A stretch of 64,000 bases of DNA, from assembly GCF_002217355.1 (NCBI RefSeq), contig NZ_MUHA01000007.1, positions 62,001 through 126,000 on the forward strand. Direction: 5' to 3'. Source of the DNA: Flavobacterium oncorhynchi (GTDB lineage: Bacteria > Bacteroidota > Bacteroidia > Flavobacteriales > Flavobacteriaceae). Within the stretch, counting starts at the first letter, position 1. Each line of letters begins with the position of its first letter. Below, in pieces: positions 7,615 to 16,754 of this stretch. Both the position numbers and the translations under genes were made by a program. The notes beneath the pieces were generated by a model. The model saw only the letters and a program-made list of their open reading frames with translations. It was not told the DNA's origin and did not search any database.

Positions 7615-8424
7615 TTAGACTTCTAAATAATTTCCAGCAGTAAAATCTGCAATAATTAAGTCGACATTTGATTTATAAGTTTTTGAAAAAGGGATCTTTT
7701 TCAATGAGTTTTTTATGTAACATACTGAGTGTCCGCTATGAATTCTTGCAATGTAATTTCGATTTATAATATAACTGTTGTGAATTCGAATAAACGGATA
7801 CACTAAAACGTTCTCGAAATGCTTTAATGTCTTAAAAGCTGTTATCATTTCACCAGAATTTAAATAAATATCTGTTGAATTATTATCGGCTTGAAAATAT
7901 GCAATATCATCGGCATTTATATAACGATGATCTCCATATGATTTAATACAGATTATAAGTGGTCTATCAAATATTTGACCAGTTTTTGTATCTGAGGTAA
8001 TTAACGTAGAAACCTCTTGTTTAAAAACTTTTAAGTTTAGATCTTCGGTTATTTTGTTCAGTTTCAAAACTGTTTTCAACAAGTCTACAGGTATTATTGG
8101 TTTTATTAAATAATCAAACACACCAAATTTGATCGCATTAAAAGCTTGTTCTGTTTTTAATGTGGTAATAACAATGTGAGGAATTGTATCTAAAAACCTG
8201 TGCAATTCATTAATAAAAGCAAACGATAAATTACTTGAACTATCCTGGGGTTCAATTTCCAGAAAAACAATAGACGGCTTATGTTCTAAAACCAAATTTA
8301 AGCCATCTTGATAATTAGAAGCTGAAGCCGCAAAAGACAACTCCGAAAAACCTTCAGCAATTGTTTTGGTTTTTGAAATACTCTCAGCATCATCATCAAT
8401 AATTATATACGAATACTTATTCAA
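7615..8424 (-). CDS. LytTR-family response regulator with Glu at the phosphoacceptor site
   Basis: Residues 1-120 form a receiver domain with the acidic IIIDDDAE start and the DYLIKP lysine. A LytTR DNA-binding domain follows (about 155-260), with DIAYFQADNNST, IRIHNSYIINRNYIARI and SLKKIPFSKTYK. At the position of the phosphorylated Asp the protein has E56 (PSIVFLEIEP, family norm FLDIxMP). Phosphorylation by a kinase is therefore doubtful, and the protein may be constitutively active or regulated another way. No sensor kinase adjoins it. The gene is monocistronic, with a 285-base upstream region. Confidence 0.85.
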   Translation of the reverse strand: MNKYSYIIIDDDAESISKTKTIAEGFSELSFAASASNYQDGLNLVLEHKPSIVFLEIEPQDSSSNLSFAFINELHRFLDTIPHIVITTLKTEQAFNAIKFGVFDYLIKPIIPVDLLKTVLKLNKITEDLNLKVFKQEVSTLITSDTKTGQIFDRPLIICIKSYGDHRYINADDIAYFQADNNSTDIYLNSGEMITAFKTLKHFENVLVYPFIRIHNSYIINRNYIARIHSGHSVCYIKNSLKKIPFSKTYKSNVDLIIADFTAGNYLEV

Positions 8425-8654
8425 GATAGTTTATATTGCTTTTTCATTAATCCCTTCCAGCGCTTTCTATTTGAGATTAGAAAACAGTTTCATAAATACT
8501 TTAAGAAAAAATTATTATTTTTCATTTTATCCGCATCTAAAAATACGAATTTCAATATTTTAAGCATTTCATTGTTAATACATTACTTCAAAATGTTAAC
8601 ACATACTGATGAAATGCAAAAATATCCGATGAATTGCATCATTCAAAATTAAAA

Positions 8655-8690
8655 AAATCCCAAACTCCTGCTAAGGAATTTGGGATTTGT
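8655..8690 (-). terminator. Terminator of glyQS
   Basis: AAATCCCAAA (8655-8664) pairs with TTTGGGATTT, and inner TCC and AGGA pairing extends the stem. On the minus strand it ends in a T run. It lies 20 bases past the glyQS stop. Confidence 0.8.
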
Positions 8691-8709
8691 ATTGTTAAGC
8701 ATCCAAAGA

Positions 8710-10251
8710 TTACATCTTCATCAACCAATTTTTCATTGAAACCTCGTTTTCAATAATACCTCTTAATTCAGAGATTTTTACACGATCTTGTTTCATTGTA
8801 TCTCTATGACGAATTGTTACCGTTTCATCTTCAAGAGTTTGGTGATCTACAGTAATACAAAATGGAGTACCAAGTGCATCTTGTCTTCTATAACGGCGTC
8901 CTACAGCATCTTTTTCATCATAAGAAACATTGAAATCCCATTTTAGATCTTCTATAATCTTTTTTGAAATTTCTGGTAAACCATCTTTTTTAACTAATGG
9001 TAAAACTGCTGCTTTTGTTGGCGCTAAAACTGCCGGTAATTTTAAAACTGTTCTTGACGAACCGTCTTCTAATGTTTCTTCTTGTAATGATGTTGCAAAT
9101 ACAGCCAAGAACATACGATCTAAACCAACTGAAGTTTCTACTACATATGGCACATAGTTTTCATTCAATTCTGGATCAAAATATTGTAGTTTTCTACCAG
9201 AATATTGTTCGTGTGCTTTTAAGTCAAAATCGGTACGAGAGTGAATTCCTTCTAACTCTTTAAATCCGAACGGAAAGTTAAATTCAATATCTGCAGCAGC
9301 ATTTGCGTAATGTGCTAATTTCTCGTGATCGTGAAAACGGTAATTATCTTTTCCTAAACCTAAAGATAAATGCCAGTTTAAACGTGTTTGCTTCCAATGT
9401 TCGTACCATTGCATTTCTTCTCCTGGACGCACAAAAAATTGCATTTCCATTTGTTCGAATTCACGCATACGGAAGATAAACTGTCTTGCAACGATTTCGT
9501 TTCTAAATGCTTTTCCAGTTTGTGCAATTCCAAAAGGAACTTTCATACGACCGGATTTCTGAACATTTAAAAAGTTTACAAAAATACCTTGTGCTGTTTC
9601 TGGACGTAAATACAAATCCATTGCAGACTCTGCAGAAGCTCCAAGTTTAGTTCCAAACATTAAGTTAAACTGCTTTACATCTGTCCAGTTTCTAGAACCT
9701 GTTTCAGGATCAGCAATTTCAAGTTCTTCGATTAAAGCTTTTACATCTTCAAGATCACCATTTCCTAAAGAACGTCCTAAACGCTCTCTAATTTCTCTTT
9801 CTTTAGCCAAATATTCAATTACTCGAGCATTTGTAGTTACAAATTCTTCTTCATTGAAAGCGTCTCCAAAGCGAGCTTTCGCTTTTTCGATTTCTTTTTT
9901 AGCTTTTAGATTAATCTTTTCAGCATAATCTTCAACTAAAACATCGGCTCTATATCTTTTTTTAGAATCTTTATTATCAATTAATGGATCATTGAAGGCA
10001 TCAACGTGACCTGAAGCTTTCCAGGTAGTTGGGTGCATTAATATTGCTGCATCTAAACCAACAATATTTTCATTCATTTGAACCATTGATTTCCACCAAT
10101 ATTCACGGATATTCTTTTTTAATTCGACACCATTTTGTGCATAATCATACACTGCACTCAATCCATCGTATACTTCGCTTGACGGAAATATAAATCCGTA
10201 CTCTTTTGCGTGCGAAACCACATTCTTAAATAAATCGTCTTGTTTTGCCAT
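8710..10251 (-). CDS. glyQS: Glycyl-tRNA synthetase, single-subunit type
   Basis: This class II synthetase charges tRNA-Gly in the cytoplasm. It is the dimeric alpha-2 type, not the bacterial alpha2beta2 type. Visible features are the N-terminal FPSSEVYDG, motif 2 around GIAQTGKAFRNEI followed by REFEQMEMQFF, motif 3 in VVETSVGLDRMF, and a C-terminal anticodon-binding domain from LAPTKAAVLP. The frame runs 21 codons further upstream, but MAKQDDLFKN at 10251 is the natural start, with a -7 element just before it. That gives 513 residues, a normal length. Confidence 0.95.
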   Translation of the reverse strand: MAKQDDLFKNVVSHAKEYGFIFPSSEVYDGLSAVYDYAQNGVELKKNIREYWWKSMVQMNENIVGLDAAILMHPTTWKASGHVDAFNDPLIDNKDSKKRYRADVLVEDYAEKINLKAKKEIEKAKARFGDAFNEEEFVTTNARVIEYLAKEREIRERLGRSLGNGDLEDVKALIEELEIADPETGSRNWTDVKQFNLMFGTKLGASAESAMDLYLRPETAQGIFVNFLNVQKSGRMKVPFGIAQTGKAFRNEIVARQFIFRMREFEQMEMQFFVRPGEEMQWYEHWKQTRLNWHLSLGLGKDNYRFHDHEKLAHYANAAADIEFNFPFGFKELEGIHSRTDFDLKAHEQYSGRKLQYFDPELNENYVPYVVETSVGLDRMFLAVFATSLQEETLEDGSSRTVLKLPAVLAPTKAAVLPLVKKDGLPEISKKIIEDLKWDFNVSYDEKDAVGRRYRRQDALGTPFCITVDHQTLEDETVTIRHRDTMKQDRVKISELRGIIENEVSMKNWLMKM

Positions 10252-10258
10252 AGTAATG

Positions 10259-10266
10259 CAAAAATA
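10259..10266 (-). promoter_or_regulatory. -7 promoter element of glyQS (TATTTTTG)
   Basis: This TAnnTTTG match on the minus strand lies 7 bases upstream of the chosen glyQS ATG. If it is used, the leader is extremely short. No -33 TTG is seen at the expected spacing, so the call is weak. Confidence 0.35.
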
Positions 10267-10321
10267 TAAAAAGTACTTATAAAAAAAAGAAAAATTAAAA
10301 AGATTGAAGTTCAAATTTCTT

Positions 10322-10329
10322 TATTTTTG
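10322..10329 (+). promoter_or_regulatory. -7 promoter element of comF (TATTTTTG)
   Basis: This plus-strand TAnnTTTG match lies 20 bases before the GTG start of the ComF gene. It is divergent from glyQS. Confidence 0.4.
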
Positions 10330-10349
10330 TAACTAAATTCTTTCTATTT

Positions 10350-11033
10350 GTGTTTAAATTCATAATCGACCTCTTTTTCCCTAAAGTTTGCTCGGGATGC
10401 CGCTCTGTTTTAATGACTAACGAAACCGTTTTATGCACTCGTTGTCGTCATGAAATACCTCTAACTCAGTATTACCTAGACCCAAATAATGGAGCTGTAA
10501 AAAAATTTTACGGCAAAATTGAAATTGAACATGCTTCAGCATTTGTGTACTTCAACAAAAAAGGAATCGTTCAGGAACTCATTCACAATTTAAAATACAA
10601 AGGCCATGAAGAAATTGGAGTAGTGTTAGGAGAATGGTATGTTGAAGATTTAAAAGAACTGCAATTAAAAACGCCTTTTGAAATGATTATTCCTGTCCCG
10701 CTGCATCCAAAGAAATTTAAAGAACGCGGCTATAATCAAGTCGCTTCTTTCGGAAAAGCACTTGCCGAAGGTTTAAAAATACCATATGACGATTCTATTT
10801 TGTATCGAACTAAGTATTCAAAAACACAGTCAAAAAAGAATCTTTTAGGGCGATCCGAAAATATCGAAAATATATTTGATGTGATTTTAAAAGAAGAAAA
10901 TCACAATAAGCATTTTTTAATTGTTGATGATGTGCTCACAACTGGAGCAACTTTGGAGGCTTGTTCTCGTGCTTTATTAAAAATTCAAGGAGCAAAAATC
11001 AGCATTGCATGTATGGCAATGGCAAATTCTTAA
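10350..11033 (+). CDS. ComF-family phosphoribosyltransferase-like protein
   Basis: This 227-residue protein has an N-terminal zinc ribbon (CSGCRSVL...CTRCRHE, residues 14-35). A type I phosphoribosyltransferase domain follows, with the PRPP loop FLIVDDVLTTGATLE near residue 190. ComF proteins help natural transformation, probably handling incoming single-stranded DNA at the cytoplasmic face with ComFA or PriA. Here the gene is alone and no other competence gene is nearby. The start codon is GTG at 10350. It is convergent with the metalloprotease gene with only 19 bases between stops. Confidence 0.85.
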   Translation: MFKFIIDLFFPKVCSGCRSVLMTNETVLCTRCRHEIPLTQYYLDPNNGAVKKFYGKIEIEHASAFVYFNKKGIVQELIHNLKYKGHEEIGVVLGEWYVEDLKELQLKTPFEMIIPVPLHPKKFKERGYNQVASFGKALAEGLKIPYDDSILYRTKYSKTQSKKNLLGRSENIENIFDVILKEENHNKHFLIVDDVLTTGATLEACSRALLKIQGAKISIACMAMANS

Positions 11034-11052
11034 GAGAGAAATTTTAAATACT

Positions 11053-13728
11053 TTAATTGACGATTATTTTCTTAACCGTTCTTCTGTCTCCATCAATTAC
11101 AGTAACGAGATAAATTCCAGCTGCTGCGTTTGGCAAGTGAATACTTTGATTGAAAATTCCAGAACTTTCAAAAGTATTTTCGTAAACTTTTTTTCCCAAA
11201 ATATCATGAACAAATACTTTACATCCTGCTGCTGACTCACTTTGAAACTGAACCGAAAAGCTGCCTTTATTTGGATTTGGATAAAGAGCAAAATCAATAT
11301 TTTCGAAATCATCACGTCCTAAAGTAAAACTCTGTGTACAAATATTTACAGAAGCTGAATTAATGGTTCCAGACATTCCCGAAACGGCATCACGAACTCC
11401 AAATGTCCAATTTCCCTCTGGATTTTCTCCATTAAAAACACTTAATTGATCTACAGGAATAACGATTTGTTCTGTTGTTTTACTGCAATCTAAAACAGCA
11501 CCGGAATCATCAAATCGGAAAATTAAAGTTGAATTCAAACTTGGGCAGGATCTATTAAACAAACGAGCCACAGTTCCCTTTGGACTTACGATTTGAATTT
11601 CAAGATCTGACATTCTTTCGTGTGTTACATTTACTGAAACATTTATATCTGATACTGTACCTGTGGAAGCAGGAACACTAACGGCTTTTGTTGTAAATGT
11701 TGTTCCTCCCGGAATACTAAACGAACTTCCAAAACTATAAGAAGTGCAAGCGGTTGATGGCGTATAGCCCACCGCAAAAGGCTTGCTGTTTACCGCATAA
11801 TAAATATTAGCCGTTGGCTCAATCAATAATCGGCAATTAGTTGATGAAGTAACACTTGTTGGAAGTATAATCGTTTCTGAACCATCATTTGGAGTATTTG
11901 CCGCAAGTACTATTGGAAAAGTTAAACCTCCATCTGTAGACAATTTAATGTTTACCTGCGATGATCCCTGAAGCGTATTTGTATTATTAACATTCCAAGT
12001 TACAGTTTCACTTAAGCCCTGCCACCAGCTCACATCAGTACCATTATGTGAAGAAATCGTAAATGGTCCTGCAGTAGAAACGACGTTTACTACCATAGCA
12101 TCTGTATTGGTTTGTCCTGAATCTAAAGTTGAATTATCTCTGCCTGTTAAAGTAAAGTTTAATGTTCTCGGGATAGAAGAAACTGATTCCCAAGTTGTAG
12201 TTAATTTATTGTCTAAAACATAACTCAACCTTGGCATATATCGAATTGGAGAACTATTAGGAATTACCGATCGAAACAAAGGCCCATCTGGTTTTGTTGG
12301 ATAAGCAATACTTGTTGATCCTGAAGTTGTTATTGCGTTATCATTTTCTTCCCAATTGAAAGTAACGGTGTCGCCATCTGGGTCTGAACCATTGCCTTTT
12401 AAAATAAATGCAGTACTTATTGGAATGGTATAATCTAAACCAGCATCAATTACCGGCGGATTGTTGGTCAAACTTGTAGTAACAGGACAGCTTTTCCCTG
12501 CAAGGCTATTTTGAATTTGTAAAATACTTACATAAGCAAAATAATCATCTGAATTATCTTGTATATCATAATCACCGCTTACTCCTGCATATCCCATTAT
12601 TGTAGAACCGCTTCCTGGTTCAACATTTACATTTGTTCTTTCGGTAGAATCGTATGAAAAAGTATGACTTGCTCCTAATTGATGACCAAATTCATGTACA
12701 ACAAAATCAACATCAAAAGTATCTCCTTGAGGTTTCCCATCGCCTGGAGATGTATAAGCACTTCCTTTTGCCAAAGAATCACTAGAAGTTGGATTTGCAC
12801 ATACGCAGCCTATACAACCCGCATTTCCACCTCCGCCAGAAGCACCAAACAAATGTCCTATATCGTAATTATTGTTACCTATTACACTAGTTAAAGTAGT
12901 TTGCACTTCTTTATTCCAAGCTCCTTTAACTCCTGTTGATGCAACAGAATAAGGATCTGTCGACGCATCAGTATAAATTACGGCATCGTTATTTGCAATT
13001 AAAACCAGTTTCACAGCAAGATCTTTATTCAAAATCCCATTAACTCTGGTCATCGTTGCATTCATTCCTTCTAAAGCTTTCGCCTTTGTACCGCCAAAAT
13101 AGGCTGCATATTCTCCCGTACAAGACAATGCTAAACGCAGAGTTTTTAAAACTTTTGTGTTTGCTGCTGTTTTTGCAGTTTTACCAAAACTAGAATTGAC
13201 TGCAAGTTCGTCTGATGTTTTACAATCCAACTTAACTTTTGAAGTTTTATCTTTAGCCGTAAATAAAACGTATTCTGTTTTATTCTCTGGATTTTCTTCT
13301 ATAAACTCGGTAGCTTTATCTACTCTTAAAACCATTGTTTGTATTCCGCTTTCAGAAACACTGAAATGTACTTTAGCCGACTTATCGTCTAATCCTCTTC
13401 CTTGATACGCTCTAATTTCTGGATATTTGGCTTGTAATTCAGGTTCAAAATTGGAAGATTCCCAAACTTGAAACCGCTCTAAAACTCCATTTGAATTTGG
13501 AATTGTAATTTCTGCTGTATTAATTACTGCCGATTTTTCGATTGTTTTTGCCAATTTTGAGGTTAAAAAACCTGCATTCAGCTTATAATAAAGTTTGCCT
13601 GAATCTAAAACAATTATCTTTTTACTAAAAACTGAAGCAGTATTCACTTTTTGCCACAAGTCATCACTTTGAGCTTGTACTCCTGACCAACAAAAAAGTA
13701 AGAATAAAAAGAGTAGTGTTTTTTTCAT
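11053..13728 (-). CDS. Reprolysin-like zinc metalloprotease with P-domain and T9SS sorting domain
   Basis: The 891-residue protein has a signal peptide (ends near VQAQ, residue 20) and a propeptide-like region to about 190. The metzincin catalytic domain carries the zinc motif HEFGHQLGASH near residues 344-354 and a downstream Met-turn-like SGSTIMGYAG. Fibronectin/PKD-like regions follow, with a proprotein-convertase P domain near 660-800. The end is a type A T9SS domain (YPNPNKGSF to KKIIVN). It is probably exported through the outer membrane by T9SS and either cell-attached or released. A protein substrate is expected but cannot be named. It stands alone. Confidence 0.88.
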   Translation of the reverse strand: MKKTLLFLFLLFCWSGVQAQSDDLWQKVNTASVFSKKIIVLDSGKLYYKLNAGFLTSKLAKTIEKSAVINTAEITIPNSNGVLERFQVWESSNFEPELQAKYPEIRAYQGRGLDDKSAKVHFSVSESGIQTMVLRVDKATEFIEENPENKTEYVLFTAKDKTSKVKLDCKTSDELAVNSSFGKTAKTAANTKVLKTLRLALSCTGEYAAYFGGTKAKALEGMNATMTRVNGILNKDLAVKLVLIANNDAVIYTDASTDPYSVASTGVKGAWNKEVQTTLTSVIGNNNYDIGHLFGASGGGGNAGCIGCVCANPTSSDSLAKGSAYTSPGDGKPQGDTFDVDFVVHEFGHQLGASHTFSYDSTERTNVNVEPGSGSTIMGYAGVSGDYDIQDNSDDYFAYVSILQIQNSLAGKSCPVTTSLTNNPPVIDAGLDYTIPISTAFILKGNGSDPDGDTVTFNWEENDNAITTSGSTSIAYPTKPDGPLFRSVIPNSSPIRYMPRLSYVLDNKLTTTWESVSSIPRTLNFTLTGRDNSTLDSGQTNTDAMVVNVVSTAGPFTISSHNGTDVSWWQGLSETVTWNVNNTNTLQGSSQVNIKLSTDGGLTFPIVLAANTPNDGSETIILPTSVTSSTNCRLLIEPTANIYYAVNSKPFAVGYTPSTACTSYSFGSSFSIPGGTTFTTKAVSVPASTGTVSDINVSVNVTHERMSDLEIQIVSPKGTVARLFNRSCPSLNSTLIFRFDDSGAVLDCSKTTEQIVIPVDQLSVFNGENPEGNWTFGVRDAVSGMSGTINSASVNICTQSFTLGRDDFENIDFALYPNPNKGSFSVQFQSESAAGCKVFVHDILGKKVYENTFESSGIFNQSIHLPNAAAGIYLVTVIDGDRRTVKKIIVN

Positions 13729-13897
13729 GGCAAGCTGTTCTTTACTACATCAAAATTAAAGGAATTAAATCAAATTCTTACTTTTTAACGACATTTAATA
13801 TTTTTTAATCGACAAGTCTCACTTTTTGTCGTCAAGGGAAACGTAATCTTCTTAAAAAAATCAATTCGTCTAAGCTTAAAATTTAAAATAGATAGTA

Positions 13898-13905
13898 TAA
13901 ATTTG
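13898..13905 (+). promoter_or_regulatory. -7 promoter element of ribF (TAAATTTG)
   Basis: This match to TAnnTTTG overlaps the TTG at 13903 that would open the longest frame. It argues that translation begins downstream, at the TTG at 13927. Confidence 0.45.
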
Positions 13906-13926
13906 CAGCATCTTAAATTATTTGTT

Positions 13927-14856
13927 TTGAAGCTCTTTCATTCTATAAACGATTTTCATTCGACCAAGAAAACAATTTTAACTCTTGGTACTTTTGATGG
14001 TGTGCATATTGGTCATAAAAAAATTCTGGAACGAATTACTCAAAATACCGAAAATGGCAAATACGAAAGTTTGGTACTTACCTTTTTTCCACATCCAAGA
14101 ATGGTTTTACAGGAAAAATCAGAAATAAAACTTTTAAACACAATTGCTGAAAAAACAAAACTTCTGGAAGCGACGGGAATCGAAAATTTAATCATTCATC
14201 CTTTCGACGAAAGTTTTTCGAGACTAACTGCTGAAGAATTTGTGCATTCAATTTTGGTAGATCAATTTCATATTCAAAAAATAATTATTGGTCACGATCA
14301 TCGTTTTGGAAGGAATCGAACTGCCAATATTGATAATTTAATTGCTTATGGCGCTGAATATGGTTTTGAAGTTGAACAAATTTCAGCACAAGAAATTCAA
14401 GATGTCTCTGTAAGTTCTACTAAAATTAGAAAAGCTCTTACCGAAGGAAAAATGGATTTAGCCAATGAATATCTAGGTTATGACTATTTTTTGACCGGTA
14501 AAATTGTAAAAGGAAAGCAGCTTGGAAGAACAATTGGTTTTCCAACAGCAAATATAGAAATTGAAGAGGATTATAAATTGATCCCTAAAACAGGCGTTTA
14601 TGCCGTTAAAGCTCTTATCGATCAAAAGGAGATTTTTGGAATGATGAATATTGGTTTTAATCCAACTGTAAATGGTCAAAAACAAACTATCGAGGTAAAT
14701 CTTTTTGATTTCGATGCTGATATTTATGACAAAGAAATCGAGGTTTCATTATTGCATTTCCTACGTGAAGAACAAAAGTTTGGATCGATAGATTTACTAA
14801 AAGAACAGTTAAATCAAGATCGAATAAATGCACTGGCATTTATAAATCAATTGTAA
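13927..14856 (+). CDS. ribF: Bifunctional riboflavin kinase / FMN adenylyltransferase
   Basis: RibF turns riboflavin into FMN and then FAD with ATP. The N-terminal adenylyltransferase has LGTFDGVHIGHKK with the HxGH nucleotidyltransferase motif, and the C-terminal flavokinase has KGKQLGRTIGFPTANIEI. There is no in-frame ATG near the N-terminus. The longest frame opens with TTG at 13903, but that codon sits in a -7 promoter element. The TTG at 13927 gives MKLFHSINDF, the N-terminus expected for flavobacterial RibF, and 309 residues. It is monocistronic. No FMN riboswitch is visible upstream. Confidence 0.92.
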   Translation: MKLFHSINDFHSTKKTILTLGTFDGVHIGHKKILERITQNTENGKYESLVLTFFPHPRMVLQEKSEIKLLNTIAEKTKLLEATGIENLIIHPFDESFSRLTAEEFVHSILVDQFHIQKIIIGHDHRFGRNRTANIDNLIAYGAEYGFEVEQISAQEIQDVSVSSTKIRKALTEGKMDLANEYLGYDYFLTGKIVKGKQLGRTIGFPTANIEIEEDYKLIPKTGVYAVKALIDQKEIFGMMNIGFNPTVNGQKQTIEVNLFDFDADIYDKEIEVSLLHFLREEQKFGSIDLLKEQLNQDRINALAFINQL

Positions 14857-14912
14857 GCAAATCTTAAGATATACTTTTCTTTAATTTTAAACCATCGTAG
14901 TTATTTTTTTAG

Positions 14913-14920
14913 TAAATTTG
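14913..14920 (+). promoter_or_regulatory. -7 promoter element (TAAATTTG) before the 14976 membrane protein
   Basis: This TAnnTTTG match lies 55 bases upstream of the ATG. The -33 element is not clear. Confidence 0.4.
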
Positions 14921-14975
14921 ATATACAACTCTGTTTATCAAAACTTTACTATTAACTTCTTTAAAAATAACCACT

Positions 14976-15413
14976 ATGAAACTACCTAAAGAAATAACCA
15001 ACGGTTTTTTGATATTCCTCGGAATTGGCATTTACTTTTTATTGATGAATGTATTGGGTTTAGCTGATTTGTTTTACCTGCGCGTTTTAAATGTATTTTT
15101 TATATTCTGGGGCGTAAACAGAACTATGCAAATGAATCTTCACGAGGGAGAAACGAATTTTGTATCTAATGCTGTTTCGGCAATGGCAACTTCAGTGGTT
15201 GGTGTTGCATTGAGCGTATTTGGATTATTAGTATATAGTTACGCACGCGGTGGTGATGCTTATGTGAGTACACTCTCAAAAACTTTCATGTTTGGAGGAA
15301 ATCCTTCTGTTCCCACTTATTGCATCTGCCTTCTTTTTGAAGGGCTTGCTTCATCTGTAATTGTTACTTTATTGATGATGTTATATTGGAATAATAAATA
15401 TGTTGCTGATTAA
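14976..15413 (+). CDS. Hypothetical four-helix membrane protein
   Basis: I do not recognise the family with certainty. The 145-residue protein has four hydrophobic segments, at about residues 10-28, 31-48, 67-90 and 115-138. It resembles small inner-membrane proteins of the DUF4199 kind in layout only. There is no signal peptide, metal motif or catalytic pattern. It stands alone between ribF and bioB, with its own -7 element upstream and a long terminator hairpin downstream. Function unknown. Confidence 0.7.
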   Translation: MKLPKEITNGFLIFLGIGIYFLLMNVLGLADLFYLRVLNVFFIFWGVNRTMQMNLHEGETNFVSNAVSAMATSVVGVALSVFGLLVYSYARGGDAYVSTLSKTFMFGGNPSVPTYCICLLFEGLASSVIVTLLMMLYWNNKYVAD

Positions 15414-15440
15414 TATATCAGAATAAAAACATTCATTCAA

Positions 15441-15502
15441 AAACACTCTAAAATCATAAAAGCTTTAATATGATGATTTTAGAGTGTTTCTTTTTTTTTT
15501 AA
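15441..15502 (+). terminator. Terminator with 17-bp stem
   Basis: AAACACTCTAAAATCAT (15441-15457) is perfectly complementary to ATGATTTTAGAGTGTTT (15473-15489). An eleven-base T run follows. It separates the membrane protein gene from bioB. Confidence 0.9.
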
Positions 15503-15535
15503 ATACCCTGCAAACATTCTTTCCAGCATTCATTA

Positions 15536-15565
15536 TTGTCGATTAGGACAATTTAATTACTTTTG
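15536..15565 (+). promoter_or_regulatory. bioB promoter, -33 TTG and -7 TACTTTTG with 19-bp spacer
   Basis: TTG at 15536-15538 and TACTTTTG at 15558-15565 are 19 bases apart, the optimal flavobacterial sigma-A spacing. The ATG follows 14 bases later. This is the best-formed promoter I found in the window. No BirA operator-like inverted repeat is evident around it. Confidence 0.6.
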
Positions 15566-15579
15566 AAGCTTCAAAAACA

Positions 15580-16677
15580 ATGTATTCGATGAGCATTACA
15601 AAACACAACTGGACCAAAGACGAAATAATCGCAATCTATAATAAACCTTTAATGGATTTGCTTTATGAAGCAGCTACAATTCACAGACAACAACATGATC
15701 CGAATGTAGTTCAGGTATCTACCTTACTTTCGATCAAAACGGGCGGCTGTCCTGAAGATTGCGGCTATTGCCCACAAGCTGCACGTTATAATACTGGTGT
15801 TGAAGGAAATGATTTAATGAGTGTAAGTCAGGTAAAAGCACAGGCTTTGCGTGCAAAATCAAGCGGATCTTCACGCGTTTGCATGGGAGCGGCTTGGCGA
15901 AATGTAAAAGACGGCGAAGAATTTGATCAGGTTTTAGAAATGGTTCGTACCATTAATAAACTAGATATGGAAGTTTGCTGTACTCTAGGAATGATTACTG
16001 AAAATCAAGCGCAGCGTTTGGCTGAAGCTGGTTTATACGCCTACAATCATAACTTAGACACTTCTGAAGAATATTATAAAGATGTGATTTCTACACGTGG
16101 TTTTGAAGATCGTTTGCAGACTATCGAGAATGTTCGTAAAACCAATGTTACGGTTTGCAGCGGGGGAATTATTGGAATGGGAGAAAGTATTGATGACAGA
16201 GCTGGAATGCTAGTTGCTCTTTCTACATTAAACCCGCAGCCAGAATCAGTACCAATTAATGCTTTGGTTGCTGTTGAAGGAACTCCAATGGAAGAAGAAA
16301 AACCAGTTGAAATTTGGGAAATGATTCGGATGGTCGCTACTACTCGAATTGTAATGCCGGAAACTCAGGTTCGTTTATCTGCTGGAAGAACTAATATGAC
16401 TCGTGAAGGGCAGGCAATGTGCTTTTTTGCAGGTGCAAACTCAATTTTTGCAGGTGACAAATTACTTACAACACCAAACCCAGATGTAAACGAAGATATG
16501 AAGATGTTTGAAACATTAGGAATGGTGCCTCAAAAACCTTTTATCAAAGTGATGCAGCCAAAAACTGTTGAAGCCGCTGATTCTCAATTTACTTCATTGG
16601 GTGAAAAACCTAAATGGTCAAGACCTGGACATACTATCGAAAAAAACATTGAAGCTTCAGTTAAATCAAAAATTTAA
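15580..16677 (+). CDS. bioB: Biotin synthase (radical SAM)
   Basis: BioB inserts sulfur into dethiobiotin to make biotin, using radical S-adenosylmethionine chemistry and two iron-sulfur clusters. The radical SAM cluster motif is GGCPEDCGYCPQAARYN (CxxxCxxC) near residues 60-76. Other conserved pieces are MGAAWRNVKDGEEF, YNHNLDTSEEYY, CSGGIIGMGE and RLSAGRTNM, where the Arg binds the second cluster. The 365-residue length fits. ATG at 15589 (MSITKHNW) is an alternative start three codons in. The gene is 7-14 kb away from the other bio genes of the window and has its own promoter. Confidence 0.96.
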   Translation: MYSMSITKHNWTKDEIIAIYNKPLMDLLYEAATIHRQQHDPNVVQVSTLLSIKTGGCPEDCGYCPQAARYNTGVEGNDLMSVSQVKAQALRAKSSGSSRVCMGAAWRNVKDGEEFDQVLEMVRTINKLDMEVCCTLGMITENQAQRLAEAGLYAYNHNLDTSEEYYKDVISTRGFEDRLQTIENVRKTNVTVCSGGIIGMGESIDDRAGMLVALSTLNPQPESVPINALVAVEGTPMEEEKPVEIWEMIRMVATTRIVMPETQVRLSAGRTNMTREGQAMCFFAGANSIFAGDKLLTTPNPDVNEDMKMFETLGMVPQKPFIKVMQPKTVEAADSQFTSLGEKPKWSRPGHTIEKNIEASVKSKI

Positions 16678-16710
16678 TTAACAGAGCTCAAAATCTCGAT
16701 AAATATTTCT

Positions 16711-16748
16711 AAATTGCTTATAACTTGTATGTTATAAGCAATTTTTTT
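16711..16748 (+). terminator. bioB terminator
   Basis: AAATTGCTTATAAC (16711-16724) pairs with GTTATAAGCAATTT (16731-16744) around TTGTAT, followed by T. It lies directly before the next plus-strand ATG (16755), so that gene must be expressed by readthrough or from a promoter within this region. Confidence 0.85.
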
Positions 16749-16754
16749 ATTTAG

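Noticed and set aside
15441..15502. Biotin riboswitch or BirA operator
   Set aside because: The hairpin is a T-run terminator of the previous gene, and no inverted repeat is seen at the bioB promoter.
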